Positions 10,136 to 19,122 of a stretch of DNA of 64,000 nt are shown in pieces. The position numbers were made by a program, and so were the translations under genes. The DNA is taken from NCBI GenBank assembly GCA_034520745.1, contig JAXHNF010000014.1, positions 103,645 through 167,644 on the forward strand, given 5' to 3'. Below the pieces are notes generated by a model. That model ran no database searches and had not been told where the DNA came from. It worked only from the letters and a program-made list of their open reading frames with translations. The DNA is from Alkalibacterium sp034520745. Lineage in GTDB: Bacteria; Bacillota; Bacilli; Lactobacillales; Carnobacteriaceae_A. The first letter of the stretch is position 1. The number at the start of each line of letters is the position of its first letter.

Positions 10136-10721
10136 TTATCTTTCCAGTTCTTCAAAAGCGGTCTGGATCCTTTCGGAGTAATAGGCGGTTGTATCTTTGA
10201 CACCCTCGACTTTTCTTTCAACATAGAAAGGCTGGCCGATTCTTACAACGGCTTTTTTGCGTTTCAGCAGTTCGGCAAACGTCAGCGGGCCAGTGTAGAC
10301 AGCCGGAACAATGGGCTTTTTGCTTAATTTGGCGATCATTACTGCTCCGCCCTTGAGTTCACTGGAATGTCTCGTTCCAGTAGGGAAAATGAGCAGGCCC
10401 AGATCTGTTTCCTTAAGCGACTTGACTGGAGTTTTGATTGCGCTGGGACCCGGATTGTCTCTATCTACCGGGAACGCGTTCATTTTAGTGATAAGTTTTC
10501 TTATCACTGGATTTTTGAACAATTCTTTTTTGGCCATCACACTGAACTGCTTTGGTGAGGTAGCCAGAACCAGATAAACCGGATCGATCCATGAACGATG
10601 AGGGGCGATCAGATATATAATTTTCATTCTTTGGCAAGTTTTCTTTACCGATATATTCAGGTTTGCCGTTTAAAATCCGCACCAGTATGAGCATGATGAT
10701 ACGTACAGTTGAGAAAAACAA
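10136..10721 (-). CDS. plsC: 1-acyl-glycerol-3-phosphate acyltransferase PlsC, one frameshift
   Basis: Acylates lysophosphatidic acid to phosphatidic acid at the membrane. The catalytic H-x4-D motif is in HRSWID and the third acyltransferase block is IFPTGTRHS. The position usually occupied by Glu in FPEGTR is Thr here; this position also varies in other Firmicute relatives. I chose the TTG at 10721 because AAGGAAG precedes it by 8 bases and the protein then begins FFSTVRIIMLILVR, a typical short membrane anchor. The frame is open further upstream to 10859, but that part overlaps the rpsB promoter. One break occurs near 10600, inside KENLPKNENYI. Length about 195 residues. It is transcribed divergently from rpsB. 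Confidence 0.9.
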
Positions 10722-10799
10722 ATTAGTCACTTCCTTTTTAACATTCTTCTTATAGTATGCTTTAGAGAGGGGAATAAGCAAGATTTTTTTGATCGCATG

Positions 10800-10829
10800 T
10801 TGCTTTTTATGTAAAACATGTAGTATACT
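10800..10829 (+). promoter_or_regulatory. Promoter of the rpsB operon
   Basis: TTGCTT (10800-10805), 18 bases, TATACT (10824-10829). It sits 130 bases before the rpsB start, giving a long untranslated leader. Confidence 0.7.
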
Positions 10830-10834
10830 TATTA

Positions 10835-10950
10835 GCGGTGCATAATGCACTAATTTCACACCTCGGTGGATGCTCTGAATGGTGCTCTAAATGCCATGGA
10901 GTGTTCAGGCAGATGAAGCTGGGGGAGGAAAATACAAAACCAAATGGAGG
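10835..10950 (+). ncRNA. Structured 5' leader of rpsB
   Basis: The leader contains a small hairpin GTGCA-TAA-TGCAC and a larger one closed by CTGAA (10875-10879) and TTCAG (10904-10908). It then runs to GGAGG just before rpsB. Ribosomal-protein operons are often controlled by binding of their own product to such leaders. That S2 binds here is inference; I could not match it to a named RNA family. Confidence 0.45.
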
Positions 10951-10958
10951 AATGCAAA

Positions 10959-11720
10959 ATGGCAGTAGTATCAATGAAACAATTATTAGAATCAGGGGTA
11001 CATTTCGGACACCAGACTAAGACGTTGGAATCCAAAAATGAAACCTTACATCTTTACAGAAAGAAACGGTATCTACATCATCGACTTGCAGAAAACTGTT
11101 AAGCTGATCGACAAAGCATATAACTATGTACGTGAAGTTGCAGAAGATGGCGGAACTGTTCTTTTTGTAGGAACTAAAAAACAAGCTCAAGATGCAATCA
11201 AAGAAGAAGCTGTTAGAGCTGGCGCATTCTACATCAACCACCGTTGGTTGGGTGGAACGTTGACTAACTGGGATACGATCCAAAAACGTATCCGTCGCTT
11301 GAAAGAACTGGAAAAAATGGAAGAAGACGGAACATTCGAAGTTTTACCTAAAAAAAGAAGTGGGACTATTGGTCAAAGAACGTGACCGCTTAGAGCAAAT
11401 TCTTAGGCGGAATCAAAGATATGCCTCGCAAACCAGACGTATTGTTCATTGTTGACCCACGTAAAGAGCACATTGCAGTTAAAGAAGCGCAAAAACTGAA
11501 TATTCCTATCGTTGCAATGGTAGATACGAACTGTGATCCAGATGACATCGATGTCATCATCCCTTCAAACGACGATGCTATTCGTGCAGTTAAATTATTA
11601 ACTAAAACAATGGCAGACGCTGTTATCGAAGGTAACCAAGGAGAAGAAGGCTTCGAAGAAGAAGCTAAATCTGATTCTTTAGATGAAATCGTTGAAGTTG
11701 TAGAAGGCGACAACGAATAA
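10959..11720 (+). CDS. rpsB: 30S ribosomal protein S2, frameshifted
   Basis: Small-subunit ribosomal protein. The start MAVVSMKQLLESGVHFGHQT, the signature HRWLGGTLTNW and the C-terminal acidic tail (EVVEGDNE) are visible. The span gives about 253 residues, the normal Lactobacillales length. The frame breaks near 11020 (HFGHQT / RRWNPKMKPYIF), 11360 and 11402. GGAGG precedes the ATG by 8 bases. First gene of the rpsB-tsf pair, behind a structured leader. Confidence 0.95.
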
Positions 11721-11770
11721 TTTAAACTTAAAGGTTAGAATCATATATCTACTGAGGAGGAAGAAATATA

Positions 11771-12653
11771 GTGGCAAATATTAAAGCAGCTCAAGTAAAA
11801 GAATTACGTGATAAAACAGGCGTCGGCATGATGGATGCGAAAAAAGCATTGGTGGAAACTGATGGCGACATGGACGCAGCTGTTAATTCCTAGAAGAAGG
11901 CGTTTCCAAAGCAGCTAAAAAAGCAGACCGTATTGCGGCTGAAGGTTTGGCAAACGTTTATATCGACGGAAACACGGCAGCTATTGCTGAAATCAACTCT
12001 GAAACAGACTTCGTGTCTAAAAACGAAAAATTCCAGAACCTGGTTAAAGGCATCACTAAAACAGTAGCTAACAACAATCCGGCTTCTGTTGAAGATGCTT
12101 TACAATTAGATATGGACGGCGAAACGATTCAAGATACGATCACTGAAGCAATGACTACCATCGGTGAAAAAATCACTTTCCGTCGTTTTGCAGTTGTTGA
12201 AAAAACAGATAACGATGTGTTCGGCGACTACGAACACATGGGCGGACGCATCACTGTTCTGACTGTTTTAGAAGGATCGTACCAACGAAGAAGTCGCCCG
12301 TAACGTTGCTATGCACGTTGCAGCGATCAATCCTAAATACATCACACGTGAAGATGTGGCTCAGGAAGACAGAGACCACGAATTAAGCGTGCTGACTGAA
12401 CAAGCTAAAAACGAAGGCAAACCGGCAAACATCGTTGAGAAAATGGTTCAAGGACGTTTGAACAAATGGTTGGCTGAAGTTAGTTTAGTAGACCAGCCTT
12501 ACGTTAAAAATCCGGACTGTAACCGTTGGAGAATACTTGAAAGAGAACGGCGCTTCAATCAAATCCTTCATTCGTTATGAAGTTGGAGAAGGTATTGAGA
12601 AACGTTCTGAAGACTTCGCTGCTGAAGTACAAAGTCAATTAGGCAATAAATAA
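11771..12653 (+). CDS. tsf: Elongation factor Ts, frameshifted
   Basis: Nucleotide exchange factor that regenerates EF-Tu-GTP. The N-terminal signature (LRDKTGVGMMDAKKAL) and the core INSETDFVSKNEKF are visible. The span gives about 293 residues, the family norm. It starts with GTG at 11771 behind GAGGAGG. Frames change near 11890, 12275 and 12525; each flank is conserved, so they look like read errors. It follows rpsB after 50 bases and ends at a strong terminator, so rpsB-tsf forms one unit. Confidence 0.95.
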
Positions 12654-12660
12654 ATCGGTC

Positions 12661-12692
12661 AAAAGCAGGGATAAGCTTATCCCTGCTTTTTT
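12661..12692 (+). terminator. Terminator after tsf
   Basis: Near-perfect palindrome AAAAGCAGGGATAAG / CTTATCCCTGCTTTT followed by TTT. It separates rpsB-tsf from pyrH. Confidence 0.92.
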
Positions 12693-12729
12693 TCTGCACT
12701 GTAGGGACAGCAAAAGCAGGATTAATTAA

Positions 12730-12757
12730 TGACGCTGAACGTTAAATATGGTAGAAT
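12730..12757 (+). promoter_or_regulatory. Putative pyrH promoter
   Basis: TGACGC (12730-12735), 16 bases, TAGAAT (12752-12757), placed between the tsf terminator and the pyrH ribosome site. Confidence 0.5.
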
Positions 12758-12790
12758 TACTAGTGTATGAATGATGAAGGGAAAGATTAT

Positions 12791-13516
12791 ATGGATGAAC
12801 CGAAATATAAACGTATAGTATTGAAAATAAGCGGAGAAGCACTGGCCGGAGATAATGGTTTCGGCATACAGCCACCAACTATTCAGGAAATCTGTGAGGA
12901 AATCAGAGAAATCCATGAATTGGGTATCGAAATCGCCATCGTTGTCGGCGGTGGAAACATCTGGCGTGGTCACGTCGGGGCGGAGATGGGAATGGAACGC
13001 GCTCAGGCTGACTACATGGGCATGATCGCCACGATCATGAACGGTCTCGCATTGCAGGATTCTCTTGAAAATATAGGTGTTCCGACACGTGTACAGACAT
13101 CGATCGAGATGCGTCAGGTCGCAGAACCGTATATCAGAAGAAAAGCGATCAGACACCTGGAAAAAGGCAGAGTCGTGATATTTGCCGGCGGTACTGGAAG
13201 CCCGTATTTCTCTACAGATACCACAGCTGCACTGAGAGCTGCAGAAATGCAGGCGGATGTCATCATGATGGCTAAAAATAATGTGGACGGCGTTTATTCG
13301 GCTGACCCTAACATCGATGAGACAGCTGTGAAATATGAAGAACTGACCTACCTGGATATCATCAATAAATCGCTTCAGGTCATGGATACGACTGCATCGT
13401 CTTTAAGCATGGACAACGACATACCGCTCGTTGTGTTTAAACTGAATGAAAAAGGGAATATCAAACGTGTTGTTCTTGGAGAAACGATCGGAACAACTGT
13501 CAGGAGGAAGCAATAA
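12791..13516 (+). CDS. pyrH: UMP kinase
   Basis: Phosphorylates UMP to UDP; hexameric amino-acid-kinase fold. The 241-residue frame is intact and of normal length. Visible motifs include VLKISGEAL at the N-terminus, VVGGGNIWRG, and the phosphate-binding ADYMGM and FAGGTGSPYF segments. I prefer ATG 12791 (MDEPKYKR), with GAAGGGA upstream, over the in-frame ATG at 12767. Its stop overlaps the frr start by one base (TAATG), implying translational coupling. Confidence 0.95.
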   Translation: MDEPKYKRIVLKISGEALAGDNGFGIQPPTIQEICEEIREIHELGIEIAIVVGGGNIWRGHVGAEMGMERAQADYMGMIATIMNGLALQDSLENIGVPTRVQTSIEMRQVAEPYIRRKAIRHLEKGRVVIFAGGTGSPYFSTDTTAALRAAEMQADVIMMAKNNVDGVYSADPNIDETAVKYEELTYLDIINKSLQVMDTTASSLSMDNDIPLVVFKLNEKGNIKRVVLGETIGTTVRRKQ

Positions 13517-14082
13517 TGACTGAAGCAATTCTTAAAGATACACAGGAACGTATGAAACAATCAGAGCAAGCTTATGTTAGAGAATTGGGTTCAATTAGAG
13601 CTGGGCGTGCCAATCCGAGTTTACTTAATCGTGTAAATGTGGAGTATTACGGTGCACCGACGCCTTTAAATCAGCTGGCACAAATCTCTGTGCCGGAACC
13701 GCGTGTCCTGCTCATTACACCTTATGATAAAACGGCTCTGGGTAATATTGAGAAAGCGATCAATCAGTCGGATGTCGGCATTCCGCCATCAAATGACGGC
13801 AATGTCATTAGATTAGTTGTTCCTGCTCTGACTGAAGAACGACGCAAGGATATTGCAAAACAAGTAGGCAAAGAAGCTGAAAATGCTAAAATCGCAATCA
13901 GAAATATTCGTCGTGATGCAATGGATTCACTAAAGAAAGCTGAAAAATCAGGCGATCTGACAGAAGACGATTTGCGTGAGTATGAAGAAGAAGTCCAGAA
14001 ACTGACTGATGCCAGTGTCAAAGCGATCGACAAATTATCTGAAGAAAAAGAGAAAGAAATCATGAGAAGGTTAAAAAAGTAA
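13516..14082 (+). CDS. frr: Ribosome recycling factor
   Basis: Splits post-termination ribosomes together with EF-G. The 188-residue frame is intact. Conserved blocks include RAGRANPSLL, YYGAPTPLNQLAQ and EERRKDIAKQ, and the long coiled arms end in EKEIMRRLKK. Coupled to pyrH by a one-base overlap. A long bidirectional hairpin follows directly after the stop. Confidence 0.96.
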   Translation: MTEAILKDTQERMKQSEQAYVRELGSIRAGRANPSLLNRVNVEYYGAPTPLNQLAQISVPEPRVLLITPYDKTALGNIEKAINQSDVGIPPSNDGNVIRLVVPALTEERRKDIAKQVGKEAENAKIAIRNIRRDAMDSLKKAEKSGDLTEDDLREYEEEVQKLTDASVKAIDKLSEEKEKEIMRRLKK

Positions 14083-14164
14083 GGAGAGCGGCACAGGGAA
14101 ACTTAACAGAATGCCTCTTTGTGAGGTGTCATTCTCTAAGTTTATGAGCTTGCTCTCCTTTTTC
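14081..14164. terminator. Long bidirectional terminator between frr and an antisense small gene
   Basis: AAGGAGAGC (14081-14089) pairs with GCTCTCCTT (14152-14160). Nested pairs AAACTTA / TAAGTTT and AGAATG / CATTCT lie inside. T-runs flank it on both sides: TTTT at 14161 on the + strand, and TTACTTTTTT on the - strand. It can end both frr and the reverse transcript described next. Confidence 0.85.
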
Positions 14165-14172
14165 AGTAACGT

Positions 14173-14262
14173 TCAAAGTTTGTCAATGATGTATTTATTG
14201 ACAAGTCTGGTGATGATTGCGGTTGCGGCAATGCTGATCACGTATTTCAGTAGACGTTTCAT
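14173..14262 (-). CDS. Predicted 29-residue hydrophobic peptide, antisense between frr and uppS
   Basis: A complete small reverse gene. The ATG at 14262 is preceded, 8 bases away, by a very strong ribosome site (AAAGGGGGA). Further upstream is a promoter of good match, and downstream is the bidirectional hairpin. The peptide starts MKRLLKYVISIAATAI, has one hydrophobic stretch flanked by Lys/Arg, and ends KYIIDKL. I do not recognise a family. Its shape resembles single-helix small membrane proteins and type I toxins, but function is unknown. A 45-codon open frame on the + strand (14144-14281) overlaps it but lacks a ribosome site and starts inside the terminator, so I favour the reverse reading. 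Confidence 0.55.
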   Translation of the reverse strand: MKRLLKYVISIAATAIITRLVNKYIIDKL

Positions 14263-14314
14263 GCGGGCATTCCCCCTTTGATGATCTATTAAAAATGTTT
14301 ATGAATCTACATAT

Positions 14315-14342
14315 AGTATAGCAAATATAAAAGCGTCCACAA
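14315..14342 (-). promoter_or_regulatory. Promoter of the antisense small gene
   Basis: On the reverse strand: TTGTGG (14342-14337), 16 bases, TATACT (14320-14315). The predicted RNA would start near 14308, about 45 bases before the small gene's ATG. Confidence 0.6.
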
Positions 14343-14471
14343 ACTATAATGACTGAATGATATGCTCATAATATCGAAATGATATGGTAATTTTGTCATT
14401 TTTTTACTACAATGAGAAGAGATGTCACAGACTTTAGGAGGTAGGGTGTACCATATTTTACACCCGCGAAT

Positions 14472-15196
14472 ATGATGGATCAAGAAATCAGTAATATACC
14501 GGATCACGTGGCCATTATCATGGACGGCAACGGACGCTGGGCCCAGAAACAGGGAAAGCCCAGAAAAAGCGGACATGAAGAAGGAATGGAGGCTATCCGC
14601 AGAGTAACGATGCAGGCAAGCAAAAGAGGCGTGAAAGTTCTCACCTTGTATGCTTTTTCCACAGAAAACTGGAAAAGACCTCCTCAGGAAGTTCATTTTC
14701 TGATGCAGCTGCCGATCCGTTTTTTGACCGCTTCGTTCCTGAACTGCAGGAGAAAAACGTTAAAGTCAACATGATAGGATTTGAAGAGAAGGTCCCCGCT
14801 TCCACAAAAAAAGCAATAAAACGAGCGATGGATGATACCCGGGAAAATACGGGGATGGTGCTGAATTTTGCTTTCAATTACGGCGGACGAGCTGAAATCA
14901 AAGAAGCGACGCAGACTCTGTGCAGAAAAGTTCTCAATGGTGAAATTTCCTGTGAAGATATTACAGAAGAGCTGATTGAAGAACATTTATTCACACGTTC
15001 GATTTCTCCTTACCAGAATGTGGACCTGCTAATTAGAAGCAGCGGGGAACAGCGCTTAAGTAATTTTCTGCTCTGGCAGAATGCTTATAGTGAATTCTAC
15101 TTCACTGAACTGCTTTGGCCGGATTTCAATGACAAGGTATTTGATCAGGCGCTTATGGAATATCAGAAGAGACAGCGACGATACGGAGCCGTCTAG
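14472..15196 (+). CDS. uppS: Undecaprenyl diphosphate synthase, one frameshift
   Basis: Makes the C55 lipid carrier for peptidoglycan by cis-prenyl chain elongation. The catalytic Asp is in AIIMDGNGRWAQ; TLYAFSTENWKRP and the C-terminal RSSGEQRLSNFLLW box are clear. The frame breaks near 14707, after FLMQLP. The span of about 241 residues is slightly short. The good ribosome site AGGAGGT lies 29 bases before the first usable ATG, and the intervening frame contains a stop. A base is therefore probably missing in between and the true start is likely a few codons upstream. cdsA follows after 24 bases. Confidence 0.93.
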
Positions 15197-15220
15197 AATA
15201 AAGAAAGCTGAGGATGGGAT

Positions 15221-16001
15221 ATGCAGACTAGAATTATCACAGCTCTTGTAGCTGTAGCACTATTTACACCATTGGTTTGGATAGGATCGTGGCCGTTGGT
15301 CTTGGCAATGACCTTGATCGCTGTGATCGGTCTGTCCGAATTTCTGCTGATGAAAAAAATAAAACTGACTTCTCCACCCGCATTACTTTCGCTGGCAGGG
15401 GTCGTTTTGATGGTCCTTTCCGTTTACTTTCCGATCCTTTTTGCAGTTGAAGTCCTGACACGTACGATCAGTTTAGTTATGGTCCTGCTCTTTGTCTTTT
15501 CACTGGGGTTTTCAGAAACCACCACCCGGGATATCGGCGAGATCATCCTCATGATGATCTACATCGGCATCGGATTTTATACGTTTGTGACTCTGCGTAA
15601 TCAGAGCCTGTCTCTGTATCATCCTGGTGCTGCTGGTCATCTGGGCAACCGATACGGGCGCTTATCTGATAGGAAGAAAAATAGGGAAAACTAAACTGGC
15701 ACCAACGATTTCTCCAAACAAGACGATCGAGGGCTCTCTCGGCGGAACGATTCTGGCTTCAGCTTTTGCATTTGCCTATCTGCTGTATTTCCCGCAGTCA
15801 GAATCACTTTTTTCCAGTTTCTTTCTGATGGTCGTCATATCAGTAACGGGGCAGATCGGAGATTTACTTGAGTCGAAGATAAAAAGGGAATACCATGTGA
15901 AGGATTCGGGGCATTTACTGCCCGGACACGGTGGCATACTGGATCGATTCGACAGTTTGCTCCTGGTACTGAATATGCTGTTTTTACTGGGTGTTGTATG
16001 A
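15221..16001 (+). CDS. cdsA: Phosphatidate cytidylyltransferase, one frameshift
   Basis: Multi-pass membrane enzyme converting phosphatidate to CDP-diacylglycerol. The first two-thirds is a series of hydrophobic helices. The C-terminal family signature is intact: SPNKTIEGSLGG, then GDLLESKIKRE and KDSGHLLPGHGGILDRFDS, carrying the metal-binding Asp residues. The frame breaks near 15610, between RNQSL and the VLLVIWATDTGAYL segment. Length about 259 residues. Linked to uppS upstream and rseP downstream. Confidence 0.94.
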
Positions 16002-16020
16002 CCGATAAAGGAGTTTTGAT

Positions 16021-17289
16021 ATGATTCAGAATATTTTGGCATTTATTTTAGTTTTCGGCATCATCGTTGTGGTCCATGAATTTGGACATTTCTATTTTGC
16101 CAAGCGTGCAGGTATACTTGTACGCGAATTTGCGATCGGCTTCGGTCCTAAACTGTTTTATCACCGCAAAGGCGAAACGACGTATACGATTCGTCTGCTG
16201 CCCGTCGGCGGTTACGTCAGGATGGCCGGATATGAAGAGGAAGCAGATCTGAGACCCGGAATGTCTGTGCAGCTGACCCTGGACAACAATGAGAACGTTG
16301 AAAAAATAGATATTCAGTCATCTGATGCACAGGTCGATGCGGTCCCGGTCGAGGTATCGTCTTTCGATTTTGACGAAGAAATGTACCTGACTGGTCGAGT
16401 TGGCATGGATACTGAAGAAACCACATTCAACGTCAACCGCGATGCGCTGCTCGTGGAAAAAGACGGAACGATTTTACAGATTGCGCCGAAAGACCGGCAG
16501 TTCCAGAGCGCGTCACTGCCGAACCGCATGCTCACCAATTTTGCCGGACCGCTTAATAATTTCATCTTAGCCATACTTGCGTTCACGCTTCTGGCCTTTG
16601 TCCAGGGAGGCGTCCGTTCTCAGGAAGCACTTATCGGTGAGGTGCAGGAAGATACACCGGCTCAGGAAGCCGGGCTGGAGACAGGTGACAGGATTCTGTC
16701 GATAGATGATCAGGACGTTGATTCATGGAACGAGATGGTCGTGATCATTCAGGAAAATCCAAATGAAGCTTTGACCTTCACCGTCGAGTCTCAGAGTGGA
16801 GAAGTCAGCGAAGAAATCATTGAACCGGCTGCCGAAGACTACGATGGAAACACCATCGGGCGCATCGGCATTGAGGCCTTTATCGACGAGAGCCTGGGAG
16901 CCAGACTGACGTATGGTTTCACTGAAACCTTCTTTATCGTCACACAGATCTTTACACTTCTGGCCTCGTTCTTTACCGGTGGGTTCAGTGTCGATCAGCT
17001 CGGCGGACCGGTCGCCATTTATGCGACCACAGAAGCTGTGGTGCAGGCCGGAGCCATCGGTCTGATCAGCTGGCTTGGATTTTTAAGCGTCAACCTGGGC
17101 ATCATGAACCTGCTGCCCATCCCTGCGTTAGACGGAGGCAAGCTGTTGCTGAATATTATCGAAGGCATACGCAAAAAGCCTCTGAGTGAGGAAAAAGAAG
17201 GCTACATCACATTGATAGGCGTTTTGTTTTTGCTTATATTGATGTTGCTGGTCACATGGAATGACATACAGACATTCTTTTTAAATTAA
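16021..17289 (+). CDS. rseP: Site-2 intramembrane metalloprotease RseP/RasP
   Basis: Cleaves membrane-bound anti-sigma factors and leftover signal peptides within the membrane. The 422-residue frame is intact. The zinc site HEFGH is at residues about 20-24 in the first helix. A PDZ domain sits near residues 205-280 (EDTPAQEAGLETGDRI). The second catalytic block, NLLPIPALDGG, near residue 365 supplies the third zinc ligand. GGAG precedes the ATG. It follows cdsA and precedes proS. Confidence 0.96.
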   Translation: MIQNILAFILVFGIIVVVHEFGHFYFAKRAGILVREFAIGFGPKLFYHRKGETTYTIRLLPVGGYVRMAGYEEEADLRPGMSVQLTLDNNENVEKIDIQSSDAQVDAVPVEVSSFDFDEEMYLTGRVGMDTEETTFNVNRDALLVEKDGTILQIAPKDRQFQSASLPNRMLTNFAGPLNNFILAILAFTLLAFVQGGVRSQEALIGEVQEDTPAQEAGLETGDRILSIDDQDVDSWNEMVVIIQENPNEALTFTVESQSGEVSEEIIEPAAEDYDGNTIGRIGIEAFIDESLGARLTYGFTETFFIVTQIFTLLASFFTGGFSVDQLGGPVAIYATTEAVVQAGAIGLISWLGFLSVNLGIMNLLPIPALDGGKLLLNIIEGIRKKPLSEEKEGYITLIGVLFLLILMLLVTWNDIQTFFLN

Positions 17290-17314
17290 TCATTGAAGGA
17301 GATATCAGTTTATA

Positions 17315-19035
17315 ATGAAGCAGTCAAAATTATTTGCACCCACATTAAGAGATGTACCAAACGATGCAGAAGTCATCAGTCATCAGTTACTACTGCGCGC
17401 GGGGTATATCCGTCAGCTTTCATCCGGGATCTACACTTACCTTCCCCTGGCGAACCGCGTACTTGAAAAGATCAAAGGGATCATCCGGGAAGAACTCGAT
17501 GCCATCGACGGTTCTGAAATGCTTCTTCCGGCACTGTTACCCGCAGATTTATGGAAAGAATCCGGCCGTTATGAAACGTACGGTGAAGACCTGATCAAAC
17601 TGCAGGACAGACACGAAAGAGACTTCATCCTGGGTCCTACCCATGAAGAAACGTTCACCAAGCTGATCAGTGAGGAGATCAAGTCATATAAAAAACTTCC
17701 TCTGATGCTGTATCAGTTTCAGACTAAATACCGTGATGAAAAACGTCCGCGCTTTGGTTTGATGAGAGGCAGAGAATTCATCATGAAAGATGCCTACACG
17801 TTCCATGACAGCTATGAGAGCCTGGACGAATCCTATGATGCGATCGCTCAAGCCTACACGAATTCATTCAAGCGACTCGGACTGAACTTCCGTGCGATCA
17901 TCGGGGATGCCGGAGCGATGGGCGGGAAAGATTCCATCGAATTCATGGCTCTGGCTGATGCCGGAGAAGATACCGTCGTTTATTCCGATTCGACTGATTA
18001 TGCCGCAAACCTGGAAATGGCTGCGAGTTATTACAAGAAATCACCTAAAACGGATGTCCAGCTCGAACTTAAGGAAGTGGACACTCCGGATAAGAAAACC
18101 ATCGAAGAGGTTTCAGAATTTCTGAACGTCAGCAAAAAGAAAGTATTCAAGAGCGTTCTTTATATGGCTGACAAAGAAATCCCGGTCCTTGCCATCGTGC
18201 GCGGGGATCAGGAAGTCAATGATGTGAAACTGAGAATGGCTCTTGATGCGGAAGACGTCGAACCGGCGACAGAAGAAGACATAGAGACTAAATTCAGGAC
18301 CCATCCCGGTTATGTCGGACCGGTAGGCTTGGCTGAAGAAGTCAAGATCAGTCGGAGACCTGCAGGTGCAGGACATCGTCAACGGCGTGACGGGGGCAAA
18401 CCAGGTAGACAAGCACTTTACCAATGTGAATACGGATAGAGATTTCAGCGTGGATACGTACGCAGATATCCGAGTCGTTAAAGAAGGCGATTCTGCTCCG
18501 GACAACAAAGGGACCCTTCGTTTTACAAGAGGGATCGAGATCGGGCACATATTCAAGCTGGGCACGCGCTACAGCGATGCGATGAACGCGACAGTCCTTG
18601 ACAATAACGGCAGACAGACGCCGGTTATCATGGGAAGTTACGGTATCGGTGTGAGCCGTCTCCTTTCAGCTGTTGCTGAACAGTATGCAGATGACAAAGG
18701 CCTGGTCTGGCCGTCCTCGATCGCCCCATTTGATGTCCACCTTATCCCTGTTCAGGTCAAAAACGACGAACAGCTGGGTCTGGCCAACAAACTGTACAGC
18801 GAGTTCCAGGACCGCGGATACAGCGTACTGATCGATGACCGCAAGGAACGTCCGGGCGTCAAATTTACGGATGCTGAACTGATCGGCATACCCTGTACAG
18901 ATCACGGTCGGTAAAAAGGCTTCCGAAGGCACCGTGGAGGTCACGATAAGAAAAACCGGAGAAATGGTCGAAACGAAAGTGGATGATATTTTCCACACTA
19001 TAGAGATATTGACTTCGAACCACGATCAAGCATAA
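17315..19035 (+). CDS. proS: Prolyl-tRNA synthetase, bacterial type, two frameshifts
   Basis: Charges tRNA-Pro. Class II motifs are visible: motif 2 around YRDEKRPRFGLMRGREF, and motif 3 around GSYGIGVSRLL. The inserted YbaK-like editing domain lies between them (residues about 230-390, KKVFKSVLYMA). The C-terminal anticodon-binding domain follows (DRKERPGVKFTDAELIGIP). Frames change near 18347 and 18895. The span gives about 573 residues, the normal length. A terminator follows. Confidence 0.95.
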
Positions 19036-19042
19036 AAAAGCG

Positions 19043-19073
19043 GAAAACTGAGGCATCTGATGTCTCAGTTTTC
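19043..19073 (+). terminator. Terminator after proS
   Basis: Perfect stem GAAAACTGAG / CTCAGTTTTC with an 11-base loop; the right arm supplies the T-run. Confidence 0.85.
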
Positions 19074-19122
19074 TATGTTATTATCAGTCAGCAAGTTAAG
19101 AATCTAGAAAGAAGGATTGAAT

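Noticed and set aside
14144..14281. 45-codon + strand open frame after frr
   Set aside because: It begins inside the terminator hairpin and has no ribosome site, while the reverse strand has a full set of signals over the same bases.
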